Source of the DNA: an archaeon
GTDB taxonomy: Archaea > Nanobdellota > Nanobdellia > Woesearchaeales > ARS49
Direction of reading: 5' to 3'
DNA length: 50,560 nucleotides
Assembly: GCA_020051845.1 (NCBI GenBank)
Contig: JAGVQG010000064.1
Coordinates: forward strand, 1 to 50,560
Below are positions 1-8,601 of the stretch, one piece after another (within the stretch, counting starts at the first letter, position 1; each line of letters opens with the position of its first letter). A program made the position numbers and the translations under genes. The notes beneath the pieces were generated by a model. It saw only the letters and a program-made list of their open reading frames with translations, was not told the origin of the DNA and made no database searches.

Positions 1-115
1 CATGCAAAGTCTGGGCATACCAACGACTCAAACGCTACGGAGAAACATAAATCACATCACACAGTCAAAACTTCGAACGAGTTATGCAACACGGCATAAT
101 GGAATGATAGGAGGT
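1..115. other. Left window edge, no complete gene
   Basis: These bases lie downstream of the last gene of the minus-strand pilin-like operon. The reverse complement of bases 1-3 is ATG, with a T/A-rich TATA-like stretch about 45 bases upstream of it (near 46-57), so a further minus-strand gene may begin exactly at the edge. This cannot be confirmed. A GGAGGT string at 110-115 precedes only a three-codon frame on the plus strand and is taken as chance. Confidence 0.3.
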
Positions 116-958
116 TCAGCTATGGACATATGATGTCTTTTGCAGGCTTCCAGGCACTGTCAAGTTGATCTGCATGCTTGTATATAGTTCTGGTTTCGCG
201 CTTGTCCTGTAGCGTCCAGAAAGGTCGACGATCTGCGCTGCGATATTCGTCGGTACGACAAGCAATGTGCCTGAAGTCCCATTGACCACGCCGAATGTGA
301 CATCCACTGTCGATCCGTCCGTGAATTCCGCGTGGAAAGGCGCGTTGTTCTGGACAGGGTCCAAAGCCCATGTCGGGTATTCAATGATGAGATTATTGTT
401 GGAGTCCACTATCTTGACCCCGACCGCGATGGCTCCGTTGTTTGCCGGAGTGCTGTTGCTCGCAAGGCTCGCGTTCGTGTTGACGCCGACCACCAATCCT
501 ATCTGTGTGAAGTTCGAATACGGAGCGCCAGAAAATGGTCTGAATGATAACTGATCATCGACAGTCAGGGAATAACCGATCGGAGTTATGTTCACTGGAT
601 AGATTGTTTCGGATAGATGCGCCACCAGATTGAACTTTTGTGCGTAGACGCTCGACACGAAATCGGCGAAGTTGACTATCAGCGTGTCGTTGCCTAGCGT
701 ACCGATGCCGCTGATGTTGAATACCGCTGTCCCGTCACCCGCGATCGAGCTTTTCCAGCCTAGAATCTCGATGATGTCCGAGGATATATCCTCTTCGCAG
801 TATCTTATCTTCAGGCCTCCTTCCATAACGGTGTATGCTGTCTGCGTCAGCTTGAAATTGGTCGATGCCGTCATGACGAGTATCACGAACGGAAGGGTGA
901 ATAGGACGGTCATCATGGTGGCAAGTATGCCTTTCCGCTTCAGCAATGCCGTTCTCAT
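116..958 (-). CDS. Pilin-like secreted/membrane-anchored protein, 280 aa
   Basis: Last gene of the overlapped operon that begins at 8462. The N-terminus (MRTALLKRKG, then a hydrophobic stretch at about residues 10-30) resembles an archaeal prepilin: short basic segment, then a membrane helix with no obvious signal peptidase I site. The remaining ~250 residues are rich in Thr, Asn and Ser and look like an extracellular beta-rich domain; only one Cys is seen. The ATG at 958 was chosen because it lies six bases past the preceding stop. A GTG at 976 would overlap that stop and add six residues. No family is recognised. A minor pilin or cell-surface subunit of the adhesion machine is inferred from position and N-terminus only. 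Confidence 0.6.
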   Translation of the reverse strand: MRTALLKRKGILATMMTVLFTLPFVILVMTASTNFKLTQTAYTVMEGGLKIRYCEEDISSDIIEILGWKSSIAGDGTAVFNISGIGTLGNDTLIVNFADFVSSVYAQKFNLVAHLSETIYPVNITPIGYSLTVDDQLSFRPFSGAPYSNFTQIGLVVGVNTNASLASNSTPANNGAIAVGVKIVDSNNNLIIEYPTWALDPVQNNAPFHAEFTDGSTVDVTFGVVNGTSGTLLVVPTNIAAQIVDLSGRYRTSAKPELYTSMQINLTVPGSLQKTSYVHS

Positions 959-963
959 ACGCG

Positions 964-1392
964 TCAGCGATACCACACATACGCCTCCGCCATATGCAAG
1001 CCTTTACCAGGGGGTATGAATGTCCTTGACGCTATTGCGACTCCCTGGGCAGTCACATTACTGCATCCCTCGCTCACGACCCCTCCAATGCGCGTGAGGT
1101 TGTACACGGGTGGTTCTCCGACGCTGTATATGAGGATGCTGTTGCACATATAGGATGGTAGCAGATCTATGAAATTCTTGATCGTGTCCACATTGTCGTT
1201 CACCACCGCGTCGCTTAGCGTGCCGTTCACGTCAAGCACGGTGAGCATGTCATGGCCTGTGACTGCGAGCGCGGAGTTGTCGTATGAATACGCGCCCCAA
1301 CCACCAAGCACCACGAATCCTGCGCTGACCATTATCACGAAAAGGGCTATCGCGATTATGGCATCGAGCGCGTAGAAAATCCCCCGTTTCAT
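964..1392 (-). CDS. Pilin-like membrane-anchored protein, 142 aa
   Basis: The protein begins MKRGIFYALDAIIAIALF: a basic tip, then a long hydrophobic helix at about residues 6-28, followed by an extracellular-looking domain with two Cys (about residues 90-115). Short archaeal proteins of this form are usually minor pilins or pilin-like components of type IV pili. The ATG at 1392 overlaps the TGA of the upstream gene as ATGA, so translation is probably coupled. The glycine before the aromatic segment could be a prepilin peptidase site, but the usual Gln after it is replaced by Ile. Function is inferred from context. Confidence 0.62.
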   Translation of the reverse strand: MKRGIFYALDAIIAIALFVIMVSAGFVVLGGWGAYSYDNSALAVTGHDMLTVLDVNGTLSDAVVNDNVDTIKNFIDLLPSYMCNSILIYSVGEPPVYNLTRIGGVVSEGCSNVTAQGVAIASRTFIPPGKGLHMAEAYVWYR

Positions 1393-1886
1393 TGCCACAC
1401 CTTAAGCGTCAGCCTTGTCCAAGAATGGTTCAGTAGGGCGTATCTTTGATGCACGACCACGACATTAGCCGCGCTGCTGTTGCCGCCGAAAGAATATGTT
1501 GGGGTGAAAGCAGAGCCACCATAGACATCGACATCGATATGGAATCCGTATCCTGACCCTATTATCCCTAGCGCATCCAAAGAATCATCATATGACGCGC
1601 TTGACAATGCCGCGAGCTTCACAGGATCAATCTCATGATTGCCTGAAGAAAGGCCGATGGCGCTGGCGGTACTCACATCGGTCCACGATTCAGGATAACC
1701 CGGAGTATCGACGAGCGTATACGCGACGTCACGCGATATCTGCTGCAACTCACTCTGTGATCTGTAGATTGCTTTACGCTCAAGCGAATATATCCAAAGG
1801 AGCGTTGTCAGGATGATGACTATGACGACGACGCTGAACGATATGGACAGATCCGTGGTGAATAGCTGCGCCTTTCTTCTACCCAA
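1389..1886 (-). CDS. Pilin-like protein with RKAQ N-terminus, 165 aa
   Basis: With a TTG start at 1886 the protein begins MGRRKAQLFTTDLSISF, a K-A-Q class III type processing motif followed by a membrane helix (about residues 10-32). A TPGYPESW segment near residue 65 is the kind of motif seen in other archaeal pilin-like proteins. The TTG at 1886 is preceded by AGAGGTG with seven bases of spacing; the TTG at 1892 would sit inside that ribosome binding site. The start overlaps the end of the upstream gene by eight bases. Probably a minor pilin of the adhesion system; exact role unknown. Confidence 0.62.
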   Translation of the reverse strand: MGRRKAQLFTTDLSISFSVVVIVIILTTLLWIYSLERKAIYRSQSELQQISRDVAYTLVDTPGYPESWTDVSTASAIGLSSGNHEIDPVKLAALSSASYDDSLDALGIIGSGYGFHIDVDVYGGSAFTPTYSFGGNSSAANVVVVHQRYALLNHSWTRLTLKVWQ

Positions 1887-2292
1887 GGACAATCACCTCT
1901 TTTTCGTTGGTTATCGTCACAGTGCCGATGATATCGCTGATCTTTCCGGAGATGGCCGCTGTCGTCATTGGCGTCATGTAATATTTGCTTCCTGTCGGAC
2001 TGTCGTAGATTATCATGGCAAGATTGGAACCGGGATATATGCTGATATTGTAGTCTCCAGGGGTATCTATGCTTTGAGACAGTTCAAGCACCGCTTTCGC
2101 ACCGTCACCCGATACGTGCACAGCATTCACGTGCATGACAAAGGTTTCAAGTATCGACCTTGCGCCGCCATCTATGTGTTCTGATTGCGCTTGCGTGTAG
2201 CGCTCTGACGCGACTCCCGCCAATAGAAGGAACACCAGGAGCATTATGCCTAAAGACAGCATGAACTCCGCACTCATCTGTCCTTTACGCAT
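1879..2292 (-). CDS. Minor pilin with class III signal peptide, 137 aa
   Basis: The N-terminus MRKGQMSAEF followed by a hydrophobic helix is a clear archaeal class III signal peptide (K-G|Q, Glu at +5 to +6 of the mature protein), cleaved in this family by an EppA/PibD-type prepilin peptidase. The mature domain has no Cys. The ATG at 2292 shares one base with the upstream TGA (TGATG), so the longer frame starting at 2322 is not preferred. Sits fourth from the end of the operon, between a pair of paralogous anchored proteins and three further pilin-like proteins. Confidence 0.72.
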   Translation of the reverse strand: MRKGQMSAEFMLSLGIMLLVFLLLAGVASERYTQAQSEHIDGGARSILETFVMHVNAVHVSGDGAKAVLELSQSIDTPGDYNISIYPGSNLAMIIYDSPTGSKYYMTPMTTAAISGKISDIIGTVTITNEKEVIVLG

Positions 2293-2846
2293 CAGGGATG
2301 CCACCAGCTCCTTATCACCCATGCCGCGGCCAACAATGCAAGTATCATGGTGATCCCAAGACCCACATCCAATCCTATCACAGAATGCTCTTCGTTTGCC
2401 TTGTCGACCACGGGTATTTCCTGGACGTTGCTGACAGCGGTTTTTTCATGCTCTGCCACGGCCATCCCTGTGAAAGGCGACGGAAGTTCCGTATCTTGTA
2501 CGCTTCCTATATCCACTGTCCCATTCGCGATCCTATCCAATTTGAACGTGTATGTGGACTCATCAAGTCCAAGACAATATTCACCTTCGCGCGCTTCAAG
2601 CGTTCTTGTCATTTTCGTCCAATCACAGCCTTTTTCAGCGATAGGATACAATTGAGAGACCATCATCACTTTTCCGTCAGAGAGATAGAAACTTATGGTG
2701 TCAGGATGCTGTCCCGGTCGCACGACGGTCATATCCGAGAGCCTCAGCGCTTCTGTGGCCAATGCCCCCTCTCCTGCCACGTTTATGCTCACGGCGTTGA
2801 CACAGGCACAAAACAGCACCAGCAACACTATCTGAACTATCCTCAT
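2292..2846 (-). CDS. Secreted protein anchored by C-terminal helix, paralog A, 184 aa
   Basis: A Sec signal peptide (about residues 1-18, ending CVNA) precedes a ~130-residue outside domain with two Cys (near CDWTK and YCLGLDEST) and a C-terminal membrane helix ending in IRSWWHP. It is a paralog of the next gene upstream (2910-3479): same order of elements, the same ATEA.R.SD start to the domain, a matching Cys pair and the same last seven residues. The start at 2846 aligns with that paralog and has GGGTG seven bases upstream; 2864 is an alternative. Unlike its neighbours it is not pilin-like. It could hold the pilus or adhesin at the membrane. No known family is recognised. Confidence 0.65.
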   Translation of the reverse strand: MRIVQIVLLVLFCACVNAVSINVAGEGALATEALRLSDMTVVRPGQHPDTISFYLSDGKVMMVSQLYPIAEKGCDWTKMTRTLEAREGEYCLGLDESTYTFKLDRIANGTVDIGSVQDTELPSPFTGMAVAEHEKTAVSNVQEIPVVDKANEEHSVIGLDVGLGITMILALLAAAWVIRSWWHP

Positions 2847-2909
2847 TTGATTGCACCCGCTCATGTTTTACCTATCGACCCTGATACCCGCCAATATCCC
2901 ATTCACGCA

Positions 2910-3479
2910 TCAAGGATGCCACCAGCTCCTTATCACCCAGATCGCGGCCACAAGTGCTATGAACATGGTTATGCCGATGATCACTGTGACTTCGGTGTCT
3001 GAAGTTGTTTTTTTCACTGTTCCTGGGACAACTGGCGTCGCCACTGACTGTTTCTGCTTGGCCTCGTATTTCACAAAAGCCTTTTCCTCATACGTCACCT
3101 TTGTCACATCAGGCGTCTCCGCTATCACGTCTATGGACTCGACATCGACGGATGTCTTGTCCACGCGCGCAAGCTTGAAACGGTAGGTGACCTGGTCCGT
3201 GCCAAGGCAATAGTCACCGACCTTCGCAGGCAAAGACCTTTGACCCTCCACCCACTCGCAATTAGCGCCTGCCACCAGGAAAAGAGGCGAGACCATCCTG
3301 ACATCCTTGCCTTCGTCGTAGAAACTGACCGAGTCCATGAACGTGTCTGGTACGACCAATTCAATATCGCTCACGCGTGCCGCTTCTGTCGGCAAAGTGT
3401 GTTCCGGCGCTACACTGACCGTGACCGCCATCACTAGCGGCACACATACCAAAAACAACAATACGACTGATAGTCTCAT
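2910..3479 (-). CDS. Secreted protein anchored by C-terminal helix, paralog B, 189 aa
   Basis: Signal peptide at about residues 1-18 (ends PLVMA), outside domain with one Cys pair (NCEWVEG and DYCLGTD), a short linker and one C-terminal membrane helix ending IRSWWHP. It is the tandem paralog of the 2292-2846 gene. The ATG overlaps the stop of the giant adhesin gene as ATGA, so the two are translationally coupled, which supports a direct role with the adhesin, for example as an anchor or assembly factor. The conserved C-terminal SWWHP on the cytoplasmic side could be a docking signal; that is inference. Confidence 0.65.
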   Translation of the reverse strand: MRLSVVLLFLVCVPLVMAVTVSVAPEHTLPTEAARVSDIELVVPDTFMDSVSFYDEGKDVRMVSPLFLVAGANCEWVEGQRSLPAKVGDYCLGTDQVTYRFKLARVDKTSVDVESIDVIAETPDVTKVTYEEKAFVKYEAKQKQSVATPVVPGTVKKTTSDTEVTVIIGITMFIALVAAIWVIRSWWHP

Positions 3480-6400
3480 CTGCTAACCCTCCCTATGGAT
3501 ATGTCTGACGTCAAAGACGCTGTTTGCGCCGACGTCCACATTATCGTTCCGTTCCTTCCGTTTATCGCCCTCAGATTGCCTGATGCTTCCACCGTCACCA
3601 CATCCTCGAATCCGTCCTGGTTCACGTCCCATATCAAGGCGCGCACCTCCTGGGCTAGGACCGACGGCGCAGTCCATAAAGCTTGATTCGTCCTTCCATC
3701 ATACACCGACGTGGTCTTTGCGCTGTAATTTCCATAGATGACTGCCGAGTATCCATCTCGGTCGAAGTCCGCGGTCTTGAGGAAGTTAGTGTTGTCTGAC
3801 CCTACCGGGTGTGTCTGCACAAGCGCGCCGGTCAGTCCGTTGAATACATAGATGTTCGACTTCCTTTCGCCCATGACCACGACATCAGAACTGCCGTCTG
3901 CCGTGAAGTTGCCAAGCGCGACATAGCTCACGTTCGAGCCTATCGCTGACGAGCTCTGCCACAGTTGCGCACCCGTACGGCCGTTGTATGAGTACACTCG
4001 TCCATTGGCAGCCCCATATATCACGTCCTGGTATCCATCCAAGTTCGTGTCGAACATGAATAGTCTGTTGGCCGAAAAGCGCTGTGTGAGCGCGAGATTG
4101 GTCGTCCAAATGACCTTGCCATTGCTGCCGTTGATGGCACGCACGTATGACACTGTCGTGTTGACATCCGTCATATAGATATCAAGCACCCCATCATTTT
4201 CAGCGTCCCCGAACGCGATGGAGCGCATCGAGCTGTTCATATTTGGCGAGATTCCTATTGACATCCAGGTGTCATTGCCTGTGCTCAAGCTTGTCCTGTA
4301 TATCCTGCCTTTCCTGGATCCCCAGAACAAGTTGTTGCCATAAGTCAACATCTCCGCCGTCCCTATCGAGTCATTTATTATGGTTCGTGTCCATGACACT
4401 GATCCATTCGGTCCGACCGAGTTGAGCGTTGTGGAGTTCATCTTTCCGAAATATGCCTCGGTCAGGCTGTCACCATTGAAGTCACCAAGACCCAGACTGT
4501 CCGCGTATGCGCTCGTGTTATAGCTCCAGATCTGAGAACCGTTCTTTACCATCACCGAGACAAGGCTTCCGCTAGCGCCATCCTGATTGCCGAAGATGAA
4601 TGCGAATAATGATTGATCGTTTGCTGAGCGATAGAGCGTGTAGTTGCTTATACCCCATGATTTCGCGCCTTGCGTGTCCACTGCTGCGCAGTTCCAGACT
4701 ATCCCCTCATAGCCCAATTGCACGTCCATGGAACAATTCGCCTCTCCTCCTGTCACGCCGCAACTTCCAAGCTCGTTGAAATTACCTGTGACGTTGGTCC
4801 ATATCTCTATCGATGTCAGTGGATATGATGAGTTGGCGACACAGGTGAGCGTGATGTTTATGACGTCGAATGTGTCACGCACCGTCAGGGCGGGTCCACC
4901 GTACGAAGGATTGCTTTTCGCGTAGCCTGTGGCAAGCGTCAACACATCACTGCTCACCGGAATGCTCGTGTCGATGTCATCCTCAAGGTACGTGAAATTC
5001 CTTCCTCTCAGATAAGTGAGCAAAGGATGGTCTTGGTCGGCGAAAGTCACGCTATAATTCGTGTCTAGTCCATTGTTCACGTTGCGCAGGCCTGTCAGCG
5101 GCTCAAGGTCTGTCTGCGCTAGCTCGACTGTCCCCCAGGTCATATCATCGCCATGCAGGACCACTGGAACCCCTTGCTGGTTCATCGCTATAAGTGTCTG
5201 TACTGTCGTGCGGTGGTTCATGGGCCATCCAGGGCATACGAACCACAGCAGGCTGTATCCTGCCGTGTCGTTGATTCGCAGTCCACCCGCGGGCTCGTTG
5301 ATGAAAGTGTAGTTTATTTCCTGGCGCTGGAACACGCCTAGCGTGTAGTTGACATCATCTATGTCCTCGTTGTGGTGGTAGTCGTCTAGCACCACGAGTA
5401 TCTTGTTCTTGGCGCAGTCGCAGCCGCAGGCACGCTGCAGCCCTTCATCTATATTGCCATCGCAATTGTCATCCACGCCATTGCACGCCTCGGGTTGTGG
5501 GCCGTTCAATTCCGAGCACCTTCCCCAGAATCCGTTCTCGCAGCTCTGCACTCCTGCTCCACATTGCGTCGGGCAAGAACGTGTCGCTCCTGTTGGACTG
5601 CAGACGCAGTTCACCTCATCGACAAGGTTGTCACAATCGTTGTCCAAAGCGTCACATACCTCTATCCCTGGCATCACCGCTCCCTGACAAGAACTCCAAA
5701 GGCCCGCGGCACAATGACGCGTTCCGAGTTCGCACATCCCGATGTTCGAGACTCCACAAGTCTGTGGAGCTATGTTGTCGATGTTTCCATCGCAGTCATT
5801 GTCAAGGTTGTCGCAAACCTCGCTCTGCACCGCGACTCCTCCTGTGCAATTCCCCCATGTGCTGTTCGCGCATGTCCTTGTGCCTATCACACATTCACCC
5901 ACATCGCTTCCGCACTGCTCCACGGCTCCGTTCATGCAGCTGCAGTTGATGTTCTCATCCACAATCAGGTTGCAATCATCATCTATTCCGTTGCATACTT
6001 CGTTGATGGGCGGTGTTCCCTCGCATATGCCCCAGCTGCCGCCCGTGCACATCTGGACACTGTGCTGGCACGCACCTATGTCAGAACCGCATTGGCACTC
6101 TCCTGCCAAGGTCAGCAGCCAATTGATCATGCTTCCGACAAGCGCCTCTGCCTGCCATTGAGGGTATATTTCCTTGACGGTCATCAATGTGGTTATCTCC
6201 ACTCCCCTTGATGAATATGTGCTCCATCCGTCCAAGGGTATCATCTTGATTATCGTCGGAGTGACGTTTGTCACGAGGAACGTGGAGTTCGGACCCCAGC
6301 TGACATGTCCGAAGTCATCGGTCGCCCTGCAATTCCACTTGGTCCATCCCTTCTGGGCGACTATGTTGACATCGCAACTGGCGGTTTTTTCGGTCAAGCC

Positions 6401-7168
6401 CGAACAGTCGCGCTCAGGTATCCACACTCCCGTGCTATTCGACCATATCTGCAGGTCGATGAGACTGAAATCATCCGTTGCAGAACAGCTCAATGTCACG
6501 TTCATGTTGGTCTGTGTGAGGTTCGTGATCGTGGTGTTGCTCTGAGGATAATCTATGCTGACCACCGGAGGATTGTCCACAAGGCATGTCGATAGGTCAT
6601 ATTGGCACTCTATCGAACATTGCAGGACACCGCCACGATACCCTACATCCACGCAGGTCTTGTTGCCGGTTGAACGCAGGTCGCATCGCTCTCCGAGTTC
6701 TCGGTAGCCGTTGCCGCAGAAAGGCTCTCCAAGGACGGCTGTCGAGGGGTTGTTTGTTATCAATACATAGCCTGGCAGCGATTCGATGAACACCTGCTGC
6801 ACGCCTTCTGAGTTCATCAAGCCGCCCGTCACGTTGAAGGCGAAATTGCGCGTCACGTCATGCTGGCCTCCTCCGCAGTCGACTCTCATCCGCAGGGTCT
6901 TGTTGGTTATCTGCACAACCGCCACTCCTTGGGGAAGCGTCGCGAACATGTCCGTTCTTGAACCGACTGATTGTGAGTGCACGAGCTGCGCCTCATCCCC
7001 GATAGTGTTGACAGCAGCCTGTGCCGCAGAGACCGAGCTCTGGCAGCGTATCGACTCGGCTATCCTGTTCTGTATCGGGAATGAATAAGCGAGTATGGCA
7101 AGGACTATCCCTATGACTATCAACGCCTCTGTGGCGATCTGTGCCTTTCTCCAAACCCCTTTTTCCAT
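3476..7168 (-). CDS. Giant pilin-like adhesin with MopE-type repeats and beta-propeller, 1230 aa
   Basis: The start is MEKGVWRKAQIATEA: a class III signal peptide (K-A-Q at residues 8-10) then a membrane helix, so this large protein is probably processed and anchored like a pilin. Domains in order: a Cys-rich CGNGYRELGERC segment (about 151-195, DUF4215-like); an Ig-like domain (~200-300); four Cys/Asp repeats of the form E(V/A)C(N/D)..D(D/N)(D/N)CD...D (about 389-575), matching the MopE metal-binding motif of bacterial surface proteins; a Rossmann/ThuA-like segment (~587-682); a second Ig-like domain (~767-847); and a FG-GAP/PQQ-type beta-propeller (~850-1230) with five or more Asp-rich D.(N/D).DG..D calcium loops. 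The ATG at 7168 overlaps the upstream TGA as TGATG; an ATG at 7222 is less likely. Likely tip adhesin; ligand and metal unknown. Confidence 0.78.
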   Translation of the reverse strand: MEKGVWRKAQIATEALIVIGIVLAILAYSFPIQNRIAESIRCQSSVSAAQAAVNTIGDEAQLVHSQSVGSRTDMFATLPQGVAVVQITNKTLRMRVDCGGGQHDVTRNFAFNVTGGLMNSEGVQQVFIESLPGYVLITNNPSTAVLGEPFCGNGYRELGERCDLRSTGNKTCVDVGYRGGVLQCSIECQYDLSTCLVDNPPVVSIDYPQSNTTITNLTQTNMNVTLSCSATDDFSLIDLQIWSNSTGVWIPERDCSGLTEKTASCDVNIVAQKGWTKWNCRATDDFGHVSWGPNSTFLVTNVTPTIIKMIPLDGWSTYSSRGVEITTLMTVKEIYPQWQAEALVGSMINWLLTLAGECQCGSDIGACQHSVQMCTGGSWGICEGTPPINEVCNGIDDDCNLIVDENINCSCMNGAVEQCGSDVGECVIGTRTCANSTWGNCTGGVAVQSEVCDNLDNDCDGNIDNIAPQTCGVSNIGMCELGTRHCAAGLWSSCQGAVMPGIEVCDALDNDCDNLVDEVNCVCSPTGATRSCPTQCGAGVQSCENGFWGRCSELNGPQPEACNGVDDNCDGNIDEGLQRACGCDCAKNKILVVLDDYHHNEDIDDVNYTLGVFQRQEINYTFINEPAGGLRINDTAGYSLLWFVCPGWPMNHRTTVQTLIAMNQQGVPVVLHGDDMTWGTVELAQTDLEPLTGLRNVNNGLDTNYSVTFADQDHPLLTYLRGRNFTYLEDDIDTSIPVSSDVLTLATGYAKSNPSYGGPALTVRDTFDVINITLTCVANSSYPLTSIEIWTNVTGNFNELGSCGVTGGEANCSMDVQLGYEGIVWNCAAVDTQGAKSWGISNYTLYRSANDQSLFAFIFGNQDGASGSLVSVMVKNGSQIWSYNTSAYADSLGLGDFNGDSLTEAYFGKMNSTTLNSVGPNGSVSWTRTIINDSIGTAEMLTYGNNLFWGSRKGRIYRTSLSTGNDTWMSIGISPNMNSSMRSIAFGDAENDGVLDIYMTDVNTTVSYVRAINGSNGKVIWTTNLALTQRFSANRLFMFDTNLDGYQDVIYGAANGRVYSYNGRTGAQLWQSSSAIGSNVSYVALGNFTADGSSDVVVMGERKSNIYVFNGLTGALVQTHPVGSDNTNFLKTADFDRDGYSAVIYGNYSAKTTSVYDGRTNQALWTAPSVLAQEVRALIWDVNQDGFEDVVTVEASGNLRAINGRNGTIMWTSAQTASLTSDISIGRVSR

Positions 7169-7578
7169 CAATCCGATGCCCTTATGACGACGAGCCCTCC
7201 GCTTCGTTCGACTATTACCCAATAGCCGCTGCGCGTGATGCTGAGATTACCCGTCACATTGAAGCTCAAAGCCCTTGTATACTGTTTTTCATTGCCAGCG
7301 ATCCCGCGTGTGAGCGTTATGTGTTCTCCCTGTGTGGATATGTTCGTTACCCCGTCGGGCAATTGAAGGTACACTCTTTGCCGCGCACCCTCTCCCTGGT
7401 GCCACACTATCAGCGCGTTGTCAGCCAGATCATTGGTCGCTGTGCGCACGATCCCGTCATCGTAGATGTTCTGCGATGTCATCCCTATGTTGAGCAGCAT
7501 CACGATGAGTATCAACAGCGACACGAGCACGGCTGCCACGATTATCAAGGCCTCGGTCGATGCCTGTGCCCGCTTCAT
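7168..7578 (-). CDS. Minor pilin with class III signal peptide, 136 aa
   Basis: Begins MKRAQASTEALIIVAA: a class III prepilin signal (R-A|Q, Glu at +5) followed by a ~20-residue hydrophobic helix. The mature part is small and beta-rich, without Cys. The open frame extends 85 codons further upstream through the KaiC-like gene, but those codons are a shadow of that gene. ATG 7578 overlaps the KaiC-like stop as ATGA. Its helix resembles the start of the giant adhesin encoded next, so the two may pack in the same filament. Probably a minor or priming pilin. Confidence 0.75.
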   Translation of the reverse strand: MKRAQASTEALIIVAAVLVSLLILIVMLLNIGMTSQNIYDDGIVRTATNDLADNALIVWHQGEGARQRVYLQLPDGVTNISTQGEHITLTRGIAGNEKQYTRALSFNVTGNLSITRSGYWVIVERSGGLVVIRASD

Positions 7579-8462
7579 CTGCGTGGGCGCGACTTGAGTT
7601 TGACTGCCTTGCCCGCGACAGACATGCGATGGCCATTTATGTCGAGTGGGAATATGCTCAATGCGTGCGCAGAACCCCGCATCTTGAATATCTCGATGCT
7701 GCGTTGCCTGCTCGATCCTGAACGTATGTTGTATAGCAGTATCACCGCGTCGGTCTCGAACTCGAGGACGCTGCTGAGGTGTGTTGTCGGGTCCTGTTCC
7801 TGCTGGCTCGTCATCAATGCCGTGACGCCCCATTTGCGCGCGTTGTCGAACAGGCCGAGCATGGCTCTTCTTCGGGCCAGCTCTGTCTCGTGCAGGAGCG
7901 TGAATGCCGTGAGCGAATCCACCACAAGACGTTTGGCGTTTATGCTTTCGATGGTGTCGCGCACTATGCCTCCTCCTGCTTCCACGACCTTCTCGACCTG
8001 CTGAGGGGTGTAGTAGAGTATGACCAGTTTCTTGTCCTTGATCTTCTTCTCAAGGTCCCAACCGAATGGCTTGAAATCATCGAGTATCTTCTCCTGGTCC
8101 TCTTCGAATGATATGTAGATTCCGTTCTCTCCGAACTTCTCGATGCCTTCTATCAGGAATTGCATGCAGAATATGGATTTTCCAGAACCCGCGCCTCCAC
8201 CTATCAGATTGATGGTTCCACTTCGGAATCCACCATCCATATACTTGTCAAGACCAGGTATTCCGGTTGGTACCCTTTCATCTACTGCCCTGTGTCTTGG
8301 CTCCTCTGGCTTTGGCTTGATAGGGAGCATTGCGTGGATTCTTCCTGTGGCAAGATTGTGTACGACAACAGGATGGCCTGCCGCCTTCTTAGCTCTTGTC
8401 CCACTACTGGCTTTTCTCCTAGCGAACGATTTAGCTACTCTACCCCTCTTTCTACTGACCAT
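7575..8462 (-). CDS. KaiC/RecA-like ATPase, single domain, 295 aa
   Basis: A single KaiC-type RecA-fold domain: the family start VPTGIPGLDKYMDGGF (about 65-79), Walker A GGGAGSGKS (88-96), Glu-rich ISFEEDQE (~118-124), Walker B VVDSL (180-184). Flanked by a basic N-terminal tail (~50 residues) and a short basic C-terminal tail. In archaea such proteins include the archaellum regulator FlaH and unassigned regulators. Being first gene of the pilin/adhesin operon, it may act in that machine in the way FlaH binds the archaellum motor; this is inference. A TATA-like GTTTTATAG sits about 31 bases before the ATG. It is separated from the upstream major pilin by a poly-T terminator. Confidence 0.8.
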   Translation of the reverse strand: MVSRKRGRVAKSFARRKASSGTRAKKAAGHPVVVHNLATGRIHAMLPIKPKPEEPRHRAVDERVPTGIPGLDKYMDGGFRSGTINLIGGGAGSGKSIFCMQFLIEGIEKFGENGIYISFEEDQEKILDDFKPFGWDLEKKIKDKKLVILYYTPQQVEKVVEAGGGIVRDTIESINAKRLVVDSLTAFTLLHETELARRRAMLGLFDNARKWGVTALMTSQQEQDPTTHLSSVLEFETDAVILLYNIRSGSSRQRSIEIFKMRGSAHALSIFPLDINGHRMSVAGKAVKLKSRPRR

Positions 8463-8570
8463 TGTATATAAGCCAGCATAGAGAGTCTATAAAACTTGCG
8501 GTGGTGGATTATGCACCAGAATCCTGGTTGTTTACTAGCTGAATGACATTCGAAGGAATCCTGAAGAATT

Positions 8571-8598
8571 AGAAAAAAAGAAAAAAATATTTTTGCTT
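8571..8598 (-). terminator. Poly-T terminator of the major pilin gene
   Basis: On the minus strand, just past the pilin stop, there are two runs of seven or more T (within the A-rich stretch 8571-8598 of the plus strand). This is a typical archaeal factor-independent termination signal and separates the pilin transcript from the KaiC-led operon. No strong hairpin is needed or seen. Confidence 0.6.
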
Positions 8599-8601
8599 AG
8601 C

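Noticed and set aside
110-130. GGAGGT before ATG on the plus strand
   Set aside because: The frame that follows stops after three codons.
7579-7833. 85-codon upstream extension of the minor pilin
   Set aside because: Basic, low-homology codons antiphase to the KaiC-like gene; class III start at 7578 is clear.
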